From NCBI GenBank assembly GCA_944320735.1, contig CALUIQ010000032.1, positions 1 through 33,567 of the forward strand: a stretch of 33,567 nt of DNA, in the 5' to 3' direction. Below the pieces are notes generated by a model. That model was not told where the DNA came from. It was given only the letters and a program-made list of their open reading frames with translations, and made no database searches. The stretch comes from an uncultured Bacteroides sp. (GTDB taxonomy: Bacteria; Bacteroidota; Bacteroidia; Bacteroidales; Bacteroidaceae). Within the stretch, counting starts at the first letter, position 1. The number at the start of each line of letters is the position of its first letter. Shown in pieces: positions 23,289 through 32,400 of this stretch. The translations under genes were made by a program, and so were the position numbers.

Positions 23289-25961
23289 TTAAAACAGTTT
23301 CATCTGTCCGGTCAATTCGTCCAGAATGTCGCTTTCGCTCTTGTCGCGGTCGGGGTCCAAGTTCTCCGGCTCTTCTTCCGGCTCTTCAGTTTCGGGAGTC
23401 GGTTCGGGCTGGCGGGTAGGCTCCAGTTCATTGATGGTGTCTATCGTGTAGTTGGTTAGCCGTTTGCCTTTGGCCTTGAAGCCTTTGACGGCAATAAACT
23501 CTTCTACATCCACTATCAAAGACTCCCGGAAGCTGTCGTGTCCGCCAAATATGACTTCCAGGCGCGGATAGGGTTCGTCGGTCAGCAGGATGAGCTGGTT
23601 CTTCTTGTTTTCGCCCAAATAATTCTGCTTACGGGTAGCCGGCTCGAAGCAGAAACGCTTGATGTAGGGATAGTTCTGCTGGTCGGCATCGTAGAGCACG
23701 GCTGTCCATACTTTTTGCGGGTCGAATTTCTCCATAATGCGGATATCGGCTTCATAATGATTGCTCAGGTCGAAGCCCGTTGTATAATAGTCGCCATTGT
23801 TCTGCACGACCAAGATGCGGTCGTTGGTTTGGAATTCGCCCAAATACTCACCGCGTCCGTCATAGTTGAGGCGCAGCACGTCGCCATCGAACCACACTTT
23901 GCGGCCTCCCAACGTAGAGGCTCCGCGTTGCTTCAAGCTAATCTTATGCACCGGGTTACGGGTCAGGATATTGCCAATGGCCTGCCGACCTTTGATGCCC
24001 AGTTGGCTGAAGTCTTCCTCGAAGATGATTTTGCGTATTTTGGGGTTGGGCTTCAAGGTGACCTTGATGACTTCCGCCTCGCCATTGGGGTTGGCACTGA
24101 AGTACATAATGCGTGAATCGGGCGTGCCTTGGGTGACATCGTATTCGCGGTCGCGGATGACATTGGTCACCGCAAAACGCTTGATGTAGCAGGTGCCGTT
24201 CTTTCCGTCACGGTACACCACATTATATATAGTACGCTTATCGTTCTTCTTAAAGACATTGACGTAGAGGACGTTTTTGCCCACGAACTTCTTGTCGGCC
24301 ACGGGCGTGATGAGGTATCGCCCATCGCGGTAGAAGAGGATGACATCGTCCAGGTTGGAGCAGTTGGCCACAAACTCGTCTTTTTTCAACGTAGTCCCGA
24401 TGAAACCTTCTTCCCGGTTGATGTAAAGCTTTTCGTTGGCCTCGATGACCTTGGTAGAGTCAATGGTGTCGAAACTACGTATCTCCGTACGGCGGGGGAA
24501 GTTGCGTCCGTACTTCTCCTTCAGCATACGGAACCAGTCGGCCGTGTACTCCACGATGTTGTCCAAGTGGCGGTTGATTTCTTCCACTTCGGCTTTCATA
24601 CGGGCTATCTGCTCTTCGGCCTTGTCGGAATTGAACTTCAGGATGCGGGCCATCTTGATTTCCATCAGCTTCAGGATGTCCTCCTTGGTCACTTCGCGGA
24701 TGAACTTCGGATACCAAGGCGTGAGGCGGCGGTCGATGTGCTCGCAAGCGATGTCCATCGTGCCGGCTTCCTCAAATTCCTTGTCTTTGTAGATGCGTTC
24801 TTCGATGAAGACTTTCTCCAAAGAAGCGAAATGCAGGTTTTCCAGTATCTCTCCTTTGCGAATCTCCAGCTCGCGGCGCAACAAGTGCAAGGTATTGTCC
24901 ACCGACTTGCGCAACACGTCGCTTACGGTCAGGAAGTGCGGCTTTTGGTCATCAATGACGCAGCAATTGGGCGAAATGCTTACCTCGCAATCCGTGAAGG
25001 CATAGAGGGCGTCGATGGTTTTGTCCGATGAGGTGCCGGGCGTCAAGTGCACGAGAATCTCCACACTCCCCGAAGTCAAGTCCTCCACTTTGCGAATCTT
25101 TATCTTTCCTTTCTCGCTGGCTTTCACGATGGAGTCACATACGTTGGCAACGGTCTTCCCGTAGGGAATCTCGCGCACGGCCAGTGTCTTGTTGTCCACC
25201 TTCTCGATGCGGGAGCGCACCCGTACGGAGCCGCCCCGTTCGCCATCGTTGTATTTGGAGACGTCTATCAATCCGCCTGTCTGAAAATCAGGATAGAGCC
25301 GGAAGTTCTCTCCGTGCAGGTAACTGACGGCGGCATCGCAAATTTCGTTGAAGTTATGGGGAAGAATCTTGGAGGAAAGTCCCACGGCAATGCCTTCCAC
25401 GCCTTGCACCAAGAGCAGCGGGAACTTGACGGGCAGCGTCACCGGTTCGCGGTTGCGTCCGTCATAAGACATTTTCCACTCTGTCGTTTTGGGATTGAAC
25501 ACCACATCGAGGGCAAACTTGGTCAGGCGGGCTTCGATGTAACGGGCAGCCGCGGCATCGTCACCGGTCAAGATGTTGCCCCAGTTTCCTTGGCAGTCGA
25601 TGAGCAAATCCTTCTGCCCCAACTGCACCAAAGCGTCCTTGATGGAGGCATCGCCGTGCGGATGAAACTTCATAGCCTCGCCCACGATGTTGGCCACCTT
25701 GTTGTAGCGTCCGTCCTCCATACGGCGCATTGTGTGCAAGATGCGCCGCTGCACCGGTTTCAACCCATCCATAATGTGGGGAACGGCACGCTCCAGAATG
25801 ACGTAAGAAGCATAATCCAGAAACCACGTCTGGTACATACCGCTCAGTTGGTGTTTCACGTTATCGTCTTTGGCATCCGCAGGGCGGTAGTCTGAATGCT
25901 CTTCCTGACCGGAAGCACCGTTATTCAGGTCTTCGTTGTTCGTCTCAAAGTCTTCGCTCAT
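23289..25961 (-). CDS. parC: Topoisomerase IV subunit A-like (GyrA/ParC family)
   Basis: An 890-residue type IIA topoisomerase A subunit that, with ParE, decatenates and relaxes DNA. The winged-helix domain carries the catalytic Tyr141 in AAAARYIEARLTK; the quinolone-determining region is KFHPHGDASIKDALV (about residues 98-112). Tower and coiled-coil domains follow, then a C-terminal beta-pinwheel that lacks the GyrA box typical of gyrase, supporting ParC rather than GyrA, although Bacteroidetes ParC proteins are often annotated as gyrase A. The last about 60 residues are acidic and low complexity (PTPETEEPEEEPENLDPDRD). The ATG at 25961 gives MSEDFETNNEDLNNG; an upstream frame without a start context is rejected. 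First gene of its operon; parE is not in the window. Confidence 0.9.
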   Translation of the reverse strand: MSEDFETNNEDLNNGASGQEEHSDYRPADAKDDNVKHQLSGMYQTWFLDYASYVILERAVPHIMDGLKPVQRRILHTMRRMEDGRYNKVANIVGEAMKFHPHGDASIKDALVQLGQKDLLIDCQGNWGNILTGDDAAAARYIEARLTKFALDVVFNPKTTEWKMSYDGRNREPVTLPVKFPLLLVQGVEGIAVGLSSKILPHNFNEICDAAVSYLHGENFRLYPDFQTGGLIDVSKYNDGERGGSVRVRSRIEKVDNKTLAVREIPYGKTVANVCDSIVKASEKGKIKIRKVEDLTSGSVEILVHLTPGTSSDKTIDALYAFTDCEVSISPNCCVIDDQKPHFLTVSDVLRKSVDNTLHLLRRELEIRKGEILENLHFASLEKVFIEERIYKDKEFEEAGTMDIACEHIDRRLTPWYPKFIREVTKEDILKLMEIKMARILKFNSDKAEEQIARMKAEVEEINRHLDNIVEYTADWFRMLKEKYGRNFPRRTEIRSFDTIDSTKVIEANEKLYINREEGFIGTTLKKDEFVANCSNLDDVILFYRDGRYLITPVADKKFVGKNVLYVNVFKKNDKRTIYNVVYRDGKNGTCYIKRFAVTNVIRDREYDVTQGTPDSRIMYFSANPNGEAEVIKVTLKPNPKIRKIIFEEDFSQLGIKGRQAIGNILTRNPVHKISLKQRGASTLGGRKVWFDGDVLRLNYDGRGEYLGEFQTNDRILVVQNNGDYYTTGFDLSNHYEADIRIMEKFDPQKVWTAVLYDADQQNYPYIKRFCFEPATRKQNYLGENKKNQLILLTDEPYPRLEVIFGGHDSFRESLIVDVEEFIAVKGFKAKGKRLTNYTIDTINELEPTRQPEPTPETEEPEEEPENLDPDRDKSESDILDELTGQMKLF

Positions 25962-26017
25962 AATTCTTGTATAGGAGAAAGTGTTCTTGCGCTGAAATGC
26001 AAAATTCCAACCGCAGG

Positions 26018-26048
26018 CAAAAATAGGGAAAAAATCGATTATATGCAA
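26018..26048 (-). promoter_or_regulatory. Promoter of the parC operon
   Basis: Minus strand TTG (26046-26048), 20 bp spacer, TATTTTTG (26018-26025), 56 bp before the parC ATG, in the region divergent with the acyl-CoA synthetase gene. Confidence 0.5.
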
Positions 26049-26090
26049 GTGTATGCCCGCTGTAAGAAGGAATAAATGGAGAGAATAAGC

Positions 26091-26120
26091 TTGCTATTTT
26101 GTATAAAAACCGTATATTTG
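26091..26120 (+). promoter_or_regulatory. Promoter of the acyl-CoA synthetase gene
   Basis: TTG (26091-26093), 19 bp spacer, TATATTTG (26113-26120), 27 bp before the ATG at 26148. Matches the Bacteroides consensus in sequence and spacing. Confidence 0.65.
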
Positions 26121-26147
26121 TCCACATATATCAGAAACATACCGACT

Positions 26148-28214
26148 ATGATCAACGAACAACTGCTGCACCCGGCCAGCATCGTGGTGGTGGGTGCGTC
26201 CAACAATGTACACAAGCCCGGAGGAGCCATCCTGAAAAACCTGTTAAGCGGAGGTTATGTGGGTGAACTGCGGGCGGTGAACCCCAAGGAAACCGAAGTG
26301 CAAGGCGTAAAAGCTTACCCCGACGTACATACCGTGCCAGATACAGACTTGGCCGTGCTGGCCATCCCGGCGGCAATGTGTCCCGATGCCGTCGAGGTGC
26401 TGGCCGCCGAGAAGGGAGTCCGCGCCTTTATCATCCTGTCTGCCGGATTCGGCGAAGAGACACACGAAGGAGCATTGCTGGAAGACCGCATATTGGAGAC
26501 CGTCAACCGGTATGGCGCATCGCTCATCGGGCCGAACTGCATCGGCTTTATGAATGCTTGGCATCACAGTGTGTTCAGCCAACCCATTCCCCATCTTCAT
26601 CCACAGGGCGTTGACCTCATATCCAGTTCCGGAGCTACGGCGGTATTCATTTTGGAGAGTGCCGTTACCAAGGGGCTGCCTTTCAACTCCGTCTGGTCCG
26701 TAGGCAATGCCAAGCAGATAGGCGTAGAGGACGTGTTGCAATATATGGACGAGACGTTCGACGCGGAACGGGATTCGCGCATCAAGCTGCTCTACATCGA
26801 AAGCATCGGCGACCCAGACCGCCTGTTGCTGCACGCCTCCTCGTTGATAAAGAAAGGATGCAAGATAGCCGCCATCAAGAGTGGAAGCAGCGAGAGCGGA
26901 AGCCGGGCGGCCAGCTCGCACACGGGCGCCATTGCCAGCAGCGATTCGGCCGTGGAAGCCTTGTTCCGAAAGGCGGGCATCGTCCGTTGCTATTCGCGTG
27001 AGGAACTGACTACGGCCGGTTGCATCTTTACCCTTCCTCCGCTTCGTGGACGAAACGTGGCCATTGTGACCCACGCCGGAGGACCGGGCGTTATGCTGAC
27101 GGATGCACTGAGCAAGGGCGGAATGAATGTGCCACGGCTGGGCGGTCCTTTGGCGGAAGAGCTGAAAAGCCAACTGTACCCGGGCGCTTCCACCGGAAAC
27201 CCCATTGACATATTGGCCACGGGCACGCCGGAACATTTGCGCCTCTGCCTAAAATATTGCGAGGAAAAGCTGGAGGACATTGACGCCGTGATGGCCATCT
27301 TTGGTACGCCGGGGCTGGTGACGATGTATGAGATGTACGATGTCCTTCACGAACAGATGCAGACTTGCCGAAAGCCGATTTTCCCGATATTGCCCTCTGT
27401 CAATACCGCCGGTGCCGAAGTAGCGGACTTCCTGAAGAAAGGGCACGTAAACTTTGCCGACGAAGTAACTTTGGCGGGTATGTTAACCCGTATTATGAAT
27501 GTCCCCCGCCCTGCCGAAGGTGGAATAGAATTGTTCGGGGTCGATGTTCCCCGCATTCGCCGCATCATTGATTCTATTCCGGAAGATGGCTACATCGCTC
27601 CACATTATGTACAAGCCTTGCTCCACTCTGCGGGCATTCCGGTGGTAGATGAGTTTGTTTCATCAAAGAAAGAGGAGGTGATGGCTTTTGCCAAGCGGAC
27701 GGGCTATCCGGTAGTGGCCAAGGTCGTGGGTCCCCTACATAAATCGGATGTGGGAGGCGTGGTGCTGAACATCAAGACCGAGCAACACTTGGCTTTGGAA
27801 TTCGACCGTATGATGCAGATTCAAGGGGCGACAGCCGTAATGGTGCAACCGATGCTGAAGGGAACGGAACTTTTCATCGGAGCCAAGTACGAGGAACGGT
27901 TCGGGCACGTGGTACTTTGCGGCTTGGGCGGCATTTTTGTGGAAGTGCTAAAAGACGTATCGTCCGGCCTTGCCCCCTTGTCCTACGAAGAAGCCCACTC
28001 TATGATTCGCTCCCTCCGCGCTTACAAGATTATCCAAGGTACACGTGGACAGAAAGGGGTGAATGAGACCAAGTTCGCGGAAATCATTGTCCGCCTCTCC
28101 ACCTTGTTGCGGTTCGCCACGGAAATCAAGGAGATGGACATCAATCCGCTTTTGGCCACAGAGAAAAACGTCATAGCGGTAGACGCGCGCATACGGATAG
28201 AAAAGACTATTTGA
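26148..28214 (+). CDS. ADP-forming acetate/acyl-CoA synthetase (fused alpha-beta)
   Basis: A 688-residue enzyme that converts acyl-CoA, ADP and phosphate to acid, ATP and CoA, generating ATP at the end of fermentation. The alpha part (about 1-460) has a CoA-binding domain with VVVGASNNVHKPGGAI, CoA ligase domains with ISSSGATAVFILE and the phosphohistidine His258 in SSHTGAIASSD. The beta part (about 480-688) is an ATP-grasp with GYPVVAKVVGPLHKSDVGGV and EMDINPLLA. Fusion in the alpha-then-beta order is that of the Acd/PatZ group. The start at 26148 (MINEQLLHPASIVVVGAS) is chosen over a longer frame that reads through the promoter. The preferred acid is not readable. Confidence 0.9.
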   Translation: MINEQLLHPASIVVVGASNNVHKPGGAILKNLLSGGYVGELRAVNPKETEVQGVKAYPDVHTVPDTDLAVLAIPAAMCPDAVEVLAAEKGVRAFIILSAGFGEETHEGALLEDRILETVNRYGASLIGPNCIGFMNAWHHSVFSQPIPHLHPQGVDLISSSGATAVFILESAVTKGLPFNSVWSVGNAKQIGVEDVLQYMDETFDAERDSRIKLLYIESIGDPDRLLLHASSLIKKGCKIAAIKSGSSESGSRAASSHTGAIASSDSAVEALFRKAGIVRCYSREELTTAGCIFTLPPLRGRNVAIVTHAGGPGVMLTDALSKGGMNVPRLGGPLAEELKSQLYPGASTGNPIDILATGTPEHLRLCLKYCEEKLEDIDAVMAIFGTPGLVTMYEMYDVLHEQMQTCRKPIFPILPSVNTAGAEVADFLKKGHVNFADEVTLAGMLTRIMNVPRPAEGGIELFGVDVPRIRRIIDSIPEDGYIAPHYVQALLHSAGIPVVDEFVSSKKEEVMAFAKRTGYPVVAKVVGPLHKSDVGGVVLNIKTEQHLALEFDRMMQIQGATAVMVQPMLKGTELFIGAKYEERFGHVVLCGLGGIFVEVLKDVSSGLAPLSYEEAHSMIRSLRAYKIIQGTRGQKGVNETKFAEIIVRLSTLLRFATEIKEMDINPLLATEKNVIAVDARIRIEKTI

Positions 28215-28291
28215 ATGAAGAATGAAGAATAGTCCCTTCGGGACAAAATGAAGAATTACCATCCGGACGGGAATATTCTTCATTCTTCATT
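28214..28291. terminator. AATGAAGAAT-type inverted repeat between convergent genes
   Basis: A perfect 17-bp stem (28214-28230 with 28275-28291) encloses a 5-bp GTCCC-TTC-GGGAC hairpin (28232-28244). It begins on the synthetase stop codon and ends 17 bp from the argF' stop, so it separates two convergent transcripts and probably terminates both. It has the same arm sequence as 11721-11820. Confidence 0.65.
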
Positions 28292-28307
28292 TATTATTCT
28301 TCATTCA

Positions 28308-29261
28308 TTATTTGTTCATCAGCAGACGTTTCAGCACCACCGTGGCGGAAATCTCCCGGTTGGCGGCTTCCGGTATGACGATGCTTTGCGGACTTTCTAT
28401 CACATCGTCCGTCACAATCATATTGCGGCGCACGGGGAGGCAGTGCATAAAGTAGGCGTTATTTGTCACGGCCATCTGGCGGTCGCTGACGGTCCAGGCA
28501 CGGTCCTTGCTCAGGATTTGGCCGTAGTTATCACCGGTATAGGCAGCCCAGTTCTTGGCGTAGATGAAGTCGGCGCCCTCGAAGGCTTTCATCTGGTCGT
28601 ACTCCACACGTGCACTCCCCACAAACTTAGGGTCGAGTTCGTAGCCTTCGGGATGGGTGATGACGAATTCGTAATCCGTGGCGTTCATCCATTCCGCGAA
28701 AGAGTTGGGTACGGCTTGGGGCAAAGGACGCGGATGGGGAGCCCACGTCATAACGACTTTGGGACGGGCTTTTTTCTTATACTCTTCGATGGTGATAAGG
28801 TCGGCAAAGCTTTGAAGTGGATGGCGCGTAGCGGCTTCCATAGAGAACACAGGGCGACCCGAATACTGGATAAACTGGTTCAGGATGACTTCATTGTAGT
28901 CATACTCGCGACTTTCAAAGCGGGCGAACGAACGCACCCCGATGATGTCACAATAGCAGCCCATCACGGGAATGGCTTCCAGCAGGTGCTCGGGTTTGTC
29001 ACCGTCCATAATGACACCCCGCTCGGTCTCCAGCTTCCAAGCTCCCTGGTTGATGTCGAGCACAATGACGTTCATTCCCAAATTCAGTGCGGCCTTCTGA
29101 GTGCTCAGGCGGGTACGCAGGCTGGAGTTGAAAAATATCATCAGGAGCGTCTTGTTGCGTCCCAATTCCACGTATTTAAAACGGTCTTTTTTGATTTCGA
29201 ACGCTTCTTCAAGTGCAGACTTCAGACTGCCGATATCCTGCACACAAGTAAAATTCTTCAT
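28308..29261 (-). CDS. argF': N-succinylornithine carbamoyltransferase
   Basis: A 317-residue cytoplasmic transcarbamylase using carbamoyl phosphate and N-succinyl-L-ornithine to make N-succinylcitrulline in the Bacteroidetes arginine route. The carbamoyl phosphate motif SSLRTR is at residues 46-51 and HPLQS (residues 147-151) and HCLPVRR follow. Pro90 in DGDKPEHLLE is the residue known to distinguish the succinyl-ornithine enzyme from the acetyl-ornithine type, where it is Glu. The sequence closely recalls the characterised B. fragilis enzyme. Monocistronic, with promoter at 29305-29334 and a terminator downstream. Confidence 0.95.
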   Translation of the reverse strand: MKNFTCVQDIGSLKSALEEAFEIKKDRFKYVELGRNKTLLMIFFNSSLRTRLSTQKAALNLGMNVIVLDINQGAWKLETERGVIMDGDKPEHLLEAIPVMGCYCDIIGVRSFARFESREYDYNEVILNQFIQYSGRPVFSMEAATRHPLQSFADLITIEEYKKKARPKVVMTWAPHPRPLPQAVPNSFAEWMNATDYEFVITHPEGYELDPKFVGSARVEYDQMKAFEGADFIYAKNWAAYTGDNYGQILSKDRAWTVSDRQMAVTNNAYFMHCLPVRRNMIVTDDVIESPQSIVIPEAANREISATVVLKRLLMNK

Positions 29262-29304
29262 AATCTGTGTCTTTGTTTAAATTAGAATATGCTTTCTATG
29301 CGGA

Positions 29305-29334
29305 CAAATATAGCGATTATTCACGGAGTAACAA
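29305..29334 (-). promoter_or_regulatory. Promoter of argF'
   Basis: Minus strand TTG (29332-29334), 19 bp spacer, TATATTTG (29305-29312), 43 bp before the ATG. Consensus spacing and sequence. No ArgR box is evident to me. Confidence 0.65.
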
Positions 29335-29453
29335 GCCGAAAATGCGCCTTGTGATGAAAATGAGTAAAAGAAAAGATGAAACCAGCAACCTTCTTCCCAA
29401 ACAAACCCCTACCTTTACACCTGCAAAAACTAATATTATAACATAGAATAGAA

Positions 29454-32400
29454 ATGAAAAGACATTTTTGTAAATTGGAACTGGCACTTGCGGCGGTGGC
29501 ATTACTCTCATTTTCGCCTCAAGGATTTGCCAACACTTCCTACGGAGAAGTCAATCAAGCCCTCGCCGTCCGGCAACAAGCGATGCAGGTCACTGACATC
29601 GTACAAATCAATCCGACAACCGTAGAGGTTCGTTTGGCGGATAACCGACGCTTGACGCTCGATTTTTACGGAGAGAATATATTCCGTATGTTTCAAGACA
29701 ATGCGGGCGGCATCCTGCGCGGCCCTGAGGCCATGCCCGAAGCGCAAATCTTGGTGGATAGCCCTCGTCGGAACGTCGTAAGGCTGACCGTAGAAAATAC
29801 AGCCAATGAGATGTCCGTAGCTACGGAAGAAGTGAAAGTGGCGTTCGACCCACAAACGGGGCTGATGCGGGTCATCAACCTGAAAACAGGAACCACCGTG
29901 ATGGAGGAAGCACGCCCGGCTCTGTTTGAAAAGACAGAGGTGACCCTGACCTTCAAAGAAGCACCCGATGAATATTTCTACGGCGGAGGCGTGCAGAACG
30001 GACGTTTCTCGCACAAAGGGCGCACCATTGCCATCGAGAACCAGAACAGCTGGACGGACGGAGGCGTAGCTTCGCCCAACCCGTTCTATTGGTCCACCAA
30101 GGGCTATGGCTTGATGTGGCATACTTTCAAGCGGGGCACTTATGACTTCGGAAACGAAGAGAAAGGCATCGTGAAACTCTCCCACAAAACGAATTACCTG
30201 GATTGCTTTATTATGGTGAATGAAGGGGCCGTACCTTTGCTGAACGACTTCTACCAGTTGACGGGACATCCGGTGCTGTTGCCGAAGTTCGGTTTCTACG
30301 AAGGCCACCTGAACGCCTATAACCGGGATTATTGGAAAGAAAATGAGAAAGGCATACTCTTCGAGGACGGCAAAAGATACAAGGAGAGCCAGAAGGACAA
30401 AGACGGCATCAAAGAGTCGCTGAATGGGGAGAAGAACAACTACCAATTCTCGGCACGGGCCGTGATAGACCGCTATAAGAGCCACGATATGCCTCTGGGA
30501 TGGCTTTTGCCCAACGACGGTTATGGCGCAGGCTACGGGCAGGACAGCACGTTGGACGGCAACATCCAAAACCTGCGCAACCTGACGGACTATGCGCACC
30601 AACACGGAGTGGAAATCGGACTGTGGACGCAATCGGACCTTCATCCGAAAGCCGGCGTGGAAGCTTTGCTCCAACGTGACATTGTGAAAGAGGTCCGCGA
30701 CGCGGGCGTCCGTGTACTGAAGACGGATGTAGCTTGGGTAGGTGCCGGCTATTCATTCGGTCTGAACGGTGTGGCCGATGTGGCGCAGGTGATGACTTAT
30801 TATGGCAACGATGCTCGTCCGTTCATCATCAGTCTGGATGGTTGGGCAGGCACGCAACGTTATGCCGGCATCTGGTCGGGCGACCAAACGGGCGGCAACT
30901 GGGAATACATCCGCTTCCACATTCCTACCTACATCGGCTCGGGCTTATCGGGTAATCCCAACATCACCTCGGATATGGACGGCATTTTCGGCGGAAAGAA
31001 CCTGGCGGTAAATACGCGCGACTTCCAGTGGAAGGCATTCACCCCTATGCAACTGAATATGGACGGCTGGGGAGCAAACGAGAAGTATCCGCACGCTTTG
31101 GGCGAACCCGCCACGTCCATCAACCGTTGGTATCTGAAACTGAAGTCTGAAATTATGCCTTACGCTTACAGCATCGCCCGCGAAGCCGTAGACGGTCTCC
31201 CTATGATGCGGGCTATGTTCTTGGAATACCCCAACGGTTACACATTGGGCAAGTCTACCCAATACCAATATTTATATGGTCCTTATTTCTTGGTAGCCCC
31301 CATTTATCAGGCCACGAAAGCCGATTCATTAGGCAACGATGTACGCAACGGCATCTACTTGCCCGAAGGCCAATGGATTGACTACTTTACGGGCGACCTT
31401 TACAAAGGAAACCTCATCCTCAACAACTTCGATGCACCGCTTTGGAAACTGCCGGTCTTCGTGAAGCGGGGTGCCATCATTCCTATGACCACCGCCCACA
31501 ACAACGTAAACGAGATGAACACGGCGTTACGCGCTTACGAACTCTATCCCTACGGGCAGAGCGAATTTACCGAGTATGATGATGACGGCACGACGGAACA
31601 ATACCGTACGGGCAAATTTGTCACCACGCGCATCGCGTCCTCTCTCGATGAAAAAGGCAACCTCACGGTCACCATCGACCCTGCCCAAGGCAACTATGAA
31701 GGTTTCGTGCGGGAGAAAACGACCGAGCTTCGCATCAACGTAACCGCGAAGCCCAAGAAACTGACGGCCAAGATTGGCAAAAACAAAGTCAAACTAACCG
31801 AAACCACTTCCTTGGATGACTTCAATAAGGGGGAGAACGTATATTTCTACGACGAAACACCGGAGCTGAACCGCTTCGCCACCCCCGGAAGCGAGTTTGC
31901 CAAAGTATCTGTCGTAAAGAATCCGCAACTGCTGGTGAAACTGGCGGCTTCGGACATCACAGCGGCACAAACCGTAGTCAACGTGAAAGGATACGTCTAT
32001 GCTCCGGCGGAGAAATACCGTCTGACATCCGGTGCATTGACCGCTCCCCAACCGCAGATTACGGAAGCGAATACGGAAGCCTACACTTTGAAACCTACGT
32101 GGGAGAAAGTAAACAATGCTGACTTCTATGAAATCGAGTTCAACGATATGCGCTACTCCACCATCCGCGATACGGAGTTGCTGTTCGAAGACTTGCAGGC
32201 GGAAACGAATTACACGTTCAAAGTACGTGCGGTGAACGAAGACGGTTACTCCGACTGGGCGACGTGCAGCGCAACGACCAAGCGCAACCCGCTGGAGTTC
32301 GCTATCAAAGGCATCACGGGCGAGACTACCGCCGCCAACCAAGGACGCTCCATCCGCCGTTTGTTCGACTTCGAGGCGGGCGAGCTGTGGCACACGAAGT

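Noticed and set aside
29508..30674. A 388-codon open frame opposite the GH31 gene
   Set aside because: Antisense shadow of a clearly coding gene, with no promoter or domain.
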